DNA from: Acidimicrobiia bacterium
Lineage (GTDB): Bacteria; Actinomycetota; Acidimicrobiia; Spongiisociales; SHLN01
Direction of reading: 5' to 3'
Length of the DNA: 5,307 bases
Assembly: GCA_013043085.1 (NCBI GenBank)
Contig: JABDOU010000362.1
Coordinates: 1 to 5,307 of the forward strand
Position 1 is the first letter of the stretch. Each line of letters begins with the position of its first letter. The translations under genes were made by a program, and so were the position numbers. This document shows positions 1 to 4,332 of this stretch, one piece after another. The notes under the pieces were generated by a model. The model searched no databases, was not told the DNA's origin, and saw nothing but the letters and a program-made list of their open reading frames with translations.

Positions 1-51
1 GGACGTACCGATCTCCAGACGTCAGCTCAAAAACATGGACCGGACCAGGCG

Positions 52-249
52 CTAGCGAATCCGGTAGACCTCGAGCTGTTGGCCTGCCACGCTTCCGCCT
101 TTGCGCCGCCCCCAGAGAAAGACAACGGCCATCGCGATCACCGCTACGATCGCGATGATGGTGCCTTTGTTCTTGATGGACGCGGCCGTTTCGTCTACGG
201 CCTGCTGTAGTTCGCCGAATTTCTTCTTCAGGTCTTCTGGTTCGATCAC
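52..249 (-). CDS. Small single-helix membrane protein, downstream partner of DUF1469-like protein
   Basis: This 65-residue protein of unknown function starts at a GTG with a good Shine-Dalgarno sequence (AAGAAGAGGA, six bases away). A longer reading from an ATG at 336 would overlap the preceding gene and add a low-complexity, non-conserved-looking extension, so I reject it. Residues 2-28 form a charged, probably amphipathic helix (EDLKKKFGELQQAVDE). Residues 30-46 form one hydrophobic helix (TIIAIVAVIAMAVVFLW), followed by a basic GRRKGG stop-transfer segment and a short tail ending LEVYRIR. This predicts a membrane protein with the N-terminal helix on one face and a short basic tail, by the positive-inside rule probably cytoplasmic. 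It lies 58 bases downstream of the DUF1469-like gene on the same strand and is probably co-transcribed. The pairing recalls the YqjD/YqjE-type pairs of enterobacteria, in which a small membrane-anchored helical protein accompanies a DUF1469 protein. I see no enzymatic motif. Confidence 0.75.
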   Translation of the reverse strand: MIEPEDLKKKFGELQQAVDETAASIKNKGTIIAIVAVIAMAVVFLWGRRKGGSVAGQQLEVYRIR

Positions 250-255
250 GCAATA

Positions 256-265
256 TCCTCTTCTT
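256..265 (-). promoter_or_regulatory. Ribosome binding site deciding the GTG start of the 65-residue gene
   Basis: On the minus strand this reads AAGAAGAGGA, with GAGGA six bases before the GTG at 249. It supports the short reading of the gene over the upstream ATG, and it fits a gene translated from inside a longer transcript rather than from its own leaderless start. Confidence 0.6.
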
Positions 266-307
266 TGGTGCCCGCTTTGAAGGTCACTGTATCGCGACCC
301 TGCAGAG

Positions 308-616
308 TCACCCGCCATCTTTCGATTGCGAGGCACGCCATCCTACGAACGCTGCCAGGAGCAACAGCACCAACCCGCTGATCAGGTATCCGGTCCCTTG
401 CCAGATGGTCGTGTCCGGGAGTAGTCCGATCACGATCCTCATCCCCGCGACGCCCAGAAACAATGTAGCCAGGCCAAACACGAAGGCTGCCGCAAGCCCA
501 TAGCCGGCAACCCTCCCGAGATTTCTAGCGGGTTCCAGCGTTTCTTGCCTCAGGTACTGCTTCGACAGGTCAAAAGCTTCGCGAGCGAGTTCGGGGATTT
601 CCTGTGTGGCGGACAT
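308..616 (-). CDS. DUF1469-like 'phage holin family' membrane protein
   Basis: This 102-residue protein has the layout of the putative actinobacterial holin/YqjE-like family (DUF1469, Phage_holin_3_6). An amphipathic N-terminal helix spans about residues 5-34 (ELAREAFDLSKQYLRQETLE). Two hydrophobic helices follow at about 36-58 and 76-93, joined by a short loop (LLPDTTIWQG), and the tail is short and charged (WRASQSKDGG). Despite the family name, such proteins are common chromosomal inner-membrane proteins of unknown role, and no lysis genes or phage genes are nearby, so a true holin is unlikely. It is the first gene of a probable two-gene minus-strand operon with the 65-residue membrane protein. 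The ATG has no Shine-Dalgarno sequence, but a TAGATT box ends six bases upstream, pointing to a leaderless transcript. The family assignment rests on topology and sequence feel, not on a catalytic motif. Confidence 0.75.
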   Translation of the reverse strand: MSATQEIPELAREAFDLSKQYLRQETLEPARNLGRVAGYGLAAAFVFGLATLFLGVAGMRIVIGLLPDTTIWQGTGYLISGLVLLLLAAFVGWRASQSKDGG

Positions 617-622
617 GCGGCA

Positions 623-628
623 AATCTA
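623..628 (-). promoter_or_regulatory. Putative leaderless -10 box for the DUF1469-like gene
   Basis: The minus strand reads TAGATT, then TGCCGC, then the ATG at 616. The spacing would put the transcription start on the A of the start codon. No clear -35 hexamer lies at the usual distance and no Shine-Dalgarno sequence is present. Support comes mainly from the same arrangement at three other genes in this window. Confidence 0.45.
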
Positions 629-696
629 GTTGCTTTCAACTTGGACGCGCATTTGCGCCCGACCCGGCGTTCCCAGCAGCCGCCCCTGGTCATCGT

Positions 697-711
697 TCGC
701 ATCGCATCGCA
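697..711 (+). repeat. Three tandem TCGCA pentamers in the divergent intergenic region
   Basis: Three perfect head-to-tail copies of TCGCA lie between the DUF1469-like gene and the EamA gene, and a fourth copy lies at 756-760 just before the EamA start. The array is 81-95 bases upstream of the presumed DUF1469 gene start and 52-66 bases upstream of the EamA start. It could be a protein-binding site or chance low complexity. Confidence 0.35.
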
Positions 712-733
712 CATGTCCGAATCCGTCTGATCC

Positions 734-744
734 GGAGTGACTCC
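734..744. promoter_or_regulatory. Short palindrome in the EamA promoter spacer, possible operator
   Basis: GGAGT-G-ACTCC is a perfect inverted repeat with 5-base arms and a one-base centre. It lies 6 bases upstream of the TAACCT box, that is about -29 to -19 relative to a start of transcription at 763, between the -35 and -10 positions. A regulator bound there would affect RNA polymerase. The arms are short, so chance occurrence is quite possible, and no regulator gene is adjacent. Confidence 0.25.
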
Positions 745-750
745 ACGACC

Positions 751-756
751 TAACCT
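751..756 (+). promoter_or_regulatory. Putative leaderless -10 box for the EamA transporter gene
   Basis: TAACCT is followed by CGCATC and then the ATG at 763, placing the expected transcription start on the start codon. There is no Shine-Dalgarno sequence in the 20 bases before the ATG. A -35 match is poor (CTGATC at 727-732 with an 18-base spacer is the best seen). Confidence 0.45.
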
Positions 757-762
757 CGCATC

Positions 763-1686
763 ATGAACCGCCTCATCACTACTTCGCATGGATCGAACGC
801 CCAAGCTTTCAGTCCATCCGATTGGGCGCTGCTTGCGGTCCCTGCGCTGATCTGGGGCGCTTCGTTCTACCTCATCGCAGTGGCTCTCGAGTCCTTTCCC
901 CCGCAGATCGTGACCCTCGGTCGGATCGCTTTTGGTTTTCTGGCCTTGAGCGGGTTGCGAAAGGTGCGGGTACCCATCGACCCCGCCGATCGGTCCCGTT
1001 TTCTGCTACTGGGAGTGCTGTGGATGGCGTTTCCCTTCGCCATGTTCAGTTTCAGCGAGCAATGGATTGATAGCGCAGTGGCAGGCATGCTGAATGCGGG
1101 AACGCCCATTTTCGCGATGCTCGTCGGATCACTGCTCCTCAAAACCATGCCGCGCTTGGTGCAGATTGGAGGCGTCATCCTCGGAACGATTGGAATCGGA
1201 CTGATCTCGTTGCCTTCACTCGGGGAGGGGTCGGTGTCAGCGCTCGGTGTTGCGATGGTGATCAGCGCAAACGTGAGCTACGGTTTCGCCATCAACCTCG
1301 CCGTGCCGTTGCAACAGAAATACGGTGGACTTCCCACGATTTGGCGGACCCAGATGGTGGCCCTGGCGCTTTGGCTCATACCCGGTCTATGGGTCCTTCC
1401 CGACGTCGACTTCGAATGGGGGCCCATGGTCTCGCTCATTGCCCTGGGGGTGTTGGGAACCGGCCTGGCGTTTGTCGTGGCTGCGACGCTCGCTGGTCGA
1501 GTCGGGGGGCCGCGAGCATCCATCCTCACCTATTTCATGCCGATCGTCTCCATTGCGCTGGGCGTGCTCTTCCTTCAAGAAGTGATCACAGCCGGAGAGT
1601 TGATCGGAGCGGCGGTACTGCTCGTCGGTGCGTTCGCCACGAGCCGTCGCGAGCGCCAGACAGAACGCTCAAGCGTATCCGTGTGA
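763..1686 (+). CDS. EamA-family (drug/metabolite transporter superfamily) permease
   Basis: This 307-residue inner-membrane permease has the usual length and plan of ten-helix DMT/EamA (RhaT/YdcZ-like) carriers, which are two five-helix repeats. Hydrophobic helices lie near residues 21-41, 48-64, 80-97, 105-126, 132-150, 158-180, 193-212, 221-242, 252-271 and 276-294. Family hallmarks are PALIWGASFYLIAVAL in helix 1, NAGTPIFAML in helix 4 and, in the second repeat, a proline-containing helix 9 (YFMPIVSIALGVLFLQE) followed by a final helix ending in a basic tail (SRRERQTERS). Such proteins export amino acids, other metabolites or drugs by proton-coupled or facilitated transport; the substrate cannot be read from the sequence. 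The ATG at 763 is the only ATG or likely start before helix 1 and is probably leaderless. The gene is transcribed alone: divergent from the DUF1469-like gene and convergent with the epimerase. Confidence 0.93.
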   Translation: MNRLITTSHGSNAQAFSPSDWALLAVPALIWGASFYLIAVALESFPPQIVTLGRIAFGFLALSGLRKVRVPIDPADRSRFLLLGVLWMAFPFAMFSFSEQWIDSAVAGMLNAGTPIFAMLVGSLLLKTMPRLVQIGGVILGTIGIGLISLPSLGEGSVSALGVAMVISANVSYGFAINLAVPLQQKYGGLPTIWRTQMVALALWLIPGLWVLPDVDFEWGPMVSLIALGVLGTGLAFVVAATLAGRVGGPRASILTYFMPIVSIALGVLFLQEVITAGELIGAAVLLVGAFATSRRERQTERSSVSV

Positions 1687-1710
1687 GATGAAGGGGTCAT
1701 CCTCGATCGA

Positions 1711-1734
1711 CTAGCGGTAACGCCCGACTGCTAG
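1711..1734. terminator. Inverted repeat in the convergent gap, weak bidirectional terminator candidate
   Basis: CTAGCGG at 1711-1717 pairs with CTGCTAG at 1728-1734 (seven pairs including one G-T wobble) around a 10-base loop. It ends directly at the stop codon of the epimerase gene and sits 24 bases after the EamA stop. There is no T tract on either side, so it is not a classic intrinsic terminator. Confidence 0.25.
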
Positions 1735-2622
1735 CTACTCGTGTACAAGCGAAGCGAGAGCCTTGTCGACATGCTCGTGATCGAACTCGTACCCCGAATC
1801 AATGAGCTTTTCGGCAGAGCAGCGCTGGCTGGCCATCACAGTGACGTCGACCATCTCTGAGCCCTGCCAGAGCGCTAGCGCCGCAGGGGGTACCGGGATG
1901 AGAGTGGGGCGTCGAAGAGCTTTGCCAAGGGCCTTGGTGAATTCCTTGTTAGTGACCGGATTCGGTGCAACCAGATTCACTGGCCCGTCGACATCAGCGG
2001 TCAGCAAATGACAAATGGCACCAATCTCGTCGGCCAGGGTTATCCATGACCACCATGCCTTGCCGCTCCCCAACGGGCCGCCGAGACCAAGCTTGAACGG
2101 CAGCAACAACCGGTCGAGGATGCCGCCTTCGGGCGTCATCACGAGGCCGGTGCGGAGCTTGACCACCCGTTTTCCGGCGTCGATGGCCGGTTGGGTGGCA
2201 GCCTCCCAATCCACACACAGTTCGGCGAGAAAATCGTCGCCCGGTGGAGATGACTCGGTGAGTATTTCGTCGCCGTTGTGAGCGCCGTAGTAACCAATCG
2301 CCGATCCAGAAAGCAAGATCCTGGTGTCGGGAGATTTGGCAACCGCCTCGGCGACAAGCCGTGTTCCCTCCGTTCGGCTTTCTACCAGCTCTCGTTTGTA
2401 GTCGTCTGTCCACCGCTGATCTCCGAGGCCGGCACCGGCTAGATGTACCACCGCATCGATGCCGTCCAAGGAATCGATCATCCCTTCTTTTGGTTGCCAA
2501 TAGAGCTCACCCAATCCGGGAGGACGACGAACAACCGGGACGGCTTCGCCATAAAGACGGCGCAGAACATCGACAAGGGCAGATCCGATCAGCCCACTGG
2601 CACCTGTGACAGCAACTCGCAT
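1735..2622 (-). CDS. TIGR01777-family NAD(P)-dependent epimerase (YfcH/SDR39U1-like)
   Basis: This 295-residue cytosolic extended short-chain dehydrogenase/reductase has the normal length for the YfcH/SDR39U1 family. The Rossmann dinucleotide motif TGASGLIG is at residues 6-13. VVHLAGAGLGDQRW at 58-71 covers the conserved HLAG turn, SRTEGTRLV at 82-90 is typical, and SGSAIGYYG at 105-113 carries the active-site strand and tyrosine region. GGPLGSGKAWWSWI at 181-194 is the family signature. From about 240 onwards (RPTLIPVPPAALAL to the end) it matches the DUF1731 C-terminal domain. The true substrate of this family is not established. I chose the ATG at 2622 because the Rossmann strand MRVAVTG begins there as in relatives; an ATG at 2634 would add only MIAA, and the reading from 2733 adds a non-homologous leader overlapping the divergent gene. 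A TATGAT box seven bases upstream suggests leaderless transcription. The gene is convergent with the EamA gene and divergent from the CoA-binding gene. Confidence 0.93.
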   Translation of the reverse strand: MRVAVTGASGLIGSALVDVLRRLYGEAVPVVRRPPGLGELYWQPKEGMIDSLDGIDAVVHLAGAGLGDQRWTDDYKRELVESRTEGTRLVAEAVAKSPDTRILLSGSAIGYYGAHNGDEILTESSPPGDDFLAELCVDWEAATQPAIDAGKRVVKLRTGLVMTPEGGILDRLLLPFKLGLGGPLGSGKAWWSWITLADEIGAICHLLTADVDGPVNLVAPNPVTNKEFTKALGKALRRPTLIPVPPAALALWQGSEMVDVTVMASQRCSAEKLIDSGYEFDHEHVDKALASLVHE

Positions 2623-2629
2623 GGCGGCA

Positions 2630-2635
2630 ATCATA
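2630..2635 (-). promoter_or_regulatory. Putative leaderless -10 box for the epimerase gene
   Basis: The minus strand reads TATGAT, one mismatch from TATAAT, then seven bases (TGCCGCC), then the ATG at 2622. This is the best -10 match in the window and would start the transcript at the start codon. No good -35 hexamer is seen. The box contains the ATG at 2634, which argues against that upstream start. Confidence 0.5.
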
Positions 2636-2639
2636 GGAT
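2634..2639 (+). promoter_or_regulatory. Possible -10 box for the CoA-binding gene
   Basis: TAGGAT fits the TANNNT pattern and would start a transcript near 2646, leaving a leader of about 18 bases that contains the AGGAGA ribosome binding site. It overlaps the opposite-strand TATGAT by two bases. No -35 match is visible, so the call is weak. Confidence 0.25.
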
Positions 2640-2654
2640 CGGCCCCAGACCAAC

Positions 2655-2660
2655 AGGAGA
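2655..2660 (+). promoter_or_regulatory. Ribosome binding site deciding the GTG start of the CoA-binding gene
   Basis: AGGAGA lies three bases before the GTG at 2664 (four bases from AGGAG), a short but workable spacing. It supports the GTG start and marks this gene as having a true leader, unlike its divergent neighbour. Confidence 0.6.
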
Positions 2661-2663
2661 TCC

Positions 2664-3074
2664 GTGAACAATACAGAATCGGTTTTGAGCAAGTACCGGC
2701 GCATTGCGGTTGTTGGGTTGTCTCCAAGTCCACTGCGGGATGCGCTGGGAGTAGCGCGCTTTCTCGTGGAGATGGGATATGACGTGGTCGGTGTAAACCC
2801 GATGTATGACGACATTCCCGGATTCGATGTCTTTCCCACGCTTGCTGATATGCCAGAACCGCCCGAGATCGTTGACATTTTCAGACGCAACCCTGGTCCG
2901 CACGTCGACGAAGCGATCGCCGTCGGCGCCAAAGCTGTATGGATGCAGTTTGGTGTGATCGACGAAGCCGCTGCCGAGCGCGCTGCTGCTGCGGGTCTCG
3001 ATGTGGTCATGGACAGATGCCCCAAGGTGGAATATACGCGACACTTCGGACGAACCCCGTTACCCGCCTTGTAG
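2664..3074 (+). CDS. CoA-binding domain protein (YccU-like, CoA_binding_2)
   Basis: This 136-residue soluble protein is a single Rossmann-like CoA-binding domain, as in E. coli YccU and Thermus relatives (PF13380 type), and close to their usual length. IAVVGLSPSPLRDALGVARF at 14-33 is the first strand and phosphate-binding turn. GYDVVGVNP at 38-46 is the second strand, EIVDIFRRNPGPHVDEAI at 68-85 the conserved DIFRR region, AKAVWMQFGV at 89-98 the WMQ signature, and LDVVMDRCPKVEY at 112-124 the conserved MDRC-KxE motif. The stretch after DIFRR looks about two residues shorter than I recall for the family. The domain resembles the CoA-binding part of succinyl-CoA synthetase alpha, but there is no catalytic partner domain; biological role is unknown. 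GTG start with an AGGAGA ribosome binding site. The last 15 bases overlap the end of the convergent MFS gene. Confidence 0.92.
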   Translation: MNNTESVLSKYRRIAVVGLSPSPLRDALGVARFLVEMGYDVVGVNPMYDDIPGFDVFPTLADMPEPPEIVDIFRRNPGPHVDEAIAVGAKAVWMQFGVIDEAAAERAAAAGLDVVMDRCPKVEYTRHFGRTPLPAL

Positions 3075-4310
3075 ATCTTTTTGTCGCTCATCTGGAAGAC
3101 CGAAAGCGACAACGCCGATCACGAGCGGTATCGATGCGAGAAGTGCGCTGGCCTGTCCGTAGCTGCCGGTCGCATCGCGCAATAAGGACAGTGTGATAGG
3201 TCCAGCGGCCGTTGCCGCCACGCCGGCAAACGTCGCCACGCCGCGAATTGCTCCGATATGCCCGACTCCGAACCATCTGGGCAAAAGCGTCTGGTCGACC
3301 GAGCGCATCGCCCCTCCAGTCGCCCCCATCGCCAGTACGTATATGAGAGCACTGACACCGGGCGTGACCCGCCCGACCAAAACAAGCGACAGCACCATCA
3401 GCGCCATGGCCGCCGGAACCATGACCCGGCCGGGCAGCCTGTCGGTGAAGAATCCAAACCCGATACCCGCCAACGATGCGGCCAGGACCTGGGGTAGGAA
3501 CGTGGCGGCTGCTTGAGTTTCGGTGAGCCCGGCGTCCGTGAGGATGTCGATCTGTTGAAAATTCAGGCCGGTGATGAGCATGGCAACCGACATGGTGGCG
3601 CCCGTGAGAATCCAGAATCGGACGGTTCTCAGCGCCTGAGCGCGAGTTGCCGTTGCCGCCTGCACCATGGCACCATCCCGAAGAGCCTTGGCGGGCTGCC
3701 CATCTGGGATTTGACCTACGTCACCTGGCTTGTCGATCAAGCCAAATCTGGCGATCGGCACGACAGTCAGCCAGATGACCACTCCCGCCACGATCCAGGT
3801 GGCCCGCCATCCAAACGATTCGATCCCCAGATTGAGTAGCACCGGAGCCAAGCCCATGAGGGCGCTTACGCCGGTGGCGAGAACTCCGATGGCCAAACCA
3901 CGCCTCGACTCGAACCAATGCGTTACAGCCACCCCGCTCGCCAGAGATAGCGAACCCTGTCCCAGGAAACGGATGAAGACGAAGCCGATGCCCAGCGTGA
4001 TCAATCCTCCGACTCCAGACATGGCGACCAGAGCGACGCCGAACAGCGCTCCAATGAGAGTTGTTGCCAGCCTCACACCGCGCGCATCGATGAACCGTCC
4101 CACGAGCGGCAAACCGAGTGACGCTGTGAGCGTGCCAACCAGGTAGGCCGTAGATACGGCGCTGCGACTCAGCTGGAGATCTTCGATGAAGTGATTGACG
4201 AACACCGAAACACCGATCGTTTGACCGGGCCCGGTGAGGCCACCCAGCAGGATTGCAAAGCCAACGACTCGCCAGCCGGAAAAGCCTGGTTTGGTGACCG
4301 TTTCCTGCAC
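3060..4310 (-). CDS. Major facilitator superfamily transporter (monocarboxylate/oxalate-formate antiporter-like)
   Basis: This 416-residue, probably 12-helix inner-membrane permease has the usual MFS length. The loop 2-3 motif is GRFIDARGVR at 71-80, and the second half repeats it as GFFTDRLPGR at 286-295. RFLGQGSLSLASGVAVTHWF at 114-133 followed by SRRGLAIGVLATGVSAL at 135-151 is characteristic of the monocarboxylate/oxalate-formate branch. So is the central loop with DKPGDVGQIPDG at 193-204, which separates the two six-helix halves. Substrate is unknown; anionic metabolites are plausible from the branch but not shown. The start is a GTG at 4310 with no Shine-Dalgarno sequence and a TAAGCT box six bases upstream. 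It lies 22 bases downstream of the FG-GAP/GDWD gene on the same strand, so read-through from that gene is possible in addition to its own promoter. The 3' end overlaps the CoA-binding gene by 15 bases, convergently, with no terminator visible between them. Confidence 0.93.
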   Translation of the reverse strand: MQETVTKPGFSGWRVVGFAILLGGLTGPGQTIGVSVFVNHFIEDLQLSRSAVSTAYLVGTLTASLGLPLVGRFIDARGVRLATTLIGALFGVALVAMSGVGGLITLGIGFVFIRFLGQGSLSLASGVAVTHWFESRRGLAIGVLATGVSALMGLAPVLLNLGIESFGWRATWIVAGVVIWLTVVPIARFGLIDKPGDVGQIPDGQPAKALRDGAMVQAATATRAQALRTVRFWILTGATMSVAMLITGLNFQQIDILTDAGLTETQAAATFLPQVLAASLAGIGFGFFTDRLPGRVMVPAAMALMVLSLVLVGRVTPGVSALIYVLAMGATGGAMRSVDQTLLPRWFGVGHIGAIRGVATFAGVAATAAGPITLSLLRDATGSYGQASALLASIPLVIGVVAFGLPDERQKDLQGG

Positions 4311-4316
4311 CGGACG

Positions 4317-4322
4317 AGCTTA
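4317..4322 (-). promoter_or_regulatory. Putative leaderless -10 box for the MFS gene
   Basis: The minus strand reads TAAGCT, then CGTCCG, then the GTG at 4310, the same six-base spacing as at the DUF1469-like and EamA genes. It lies in the 22-base gap after the upstream gene, so any -35 contact would fall inside the end of that gene. No -35 match is seen. Confidence 0.4.
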
Positions 4323-4332
4323 GAGAGTCCGT

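Noticed and set aside
1..51. Terminator after the 65-residue gene (TTTTT run on the minus strand near 30-34)
   Set aside because: The GGTCC-GGTCC before the T run is a direct repeat and gives only about a three-pair stem, so there is no convincing hairpin.
250..336. Longer 94-residue reading of the small membrane gene from an ATG at 336
   Set aside because: It would overlap the end of the DUF1469-like gene and adds a stretch with no family character, while the GTG at 249 has a well-placed AAGAAGAGGA.
308..616. Prophage remnant or lysis cassette suggested by the holin family name
   Set aside because: There are no endolysin, integrase, structural or attachment-site sequences nearby, and the family is widespread as ordinary chromosomal membrane proteins.
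1994..2500. 168-residue minus-strand open frame inside the epimerase gene, and other long overlapping frames
   Set aside because: They are Arg/Pro-rich out-of-frame readings of GC-rich coding DNA with no recognisable domain; the in-frame genes have clear family motifs.
2623..2733. N-terminal extension of the epimerase to 2733
   Set aside because: The family begins at the Rossmann strand MRVAVTG; the extension is Cys- and Ser-rich, overlaps the divergent CoA-binding gene and covers the TATGAT box.
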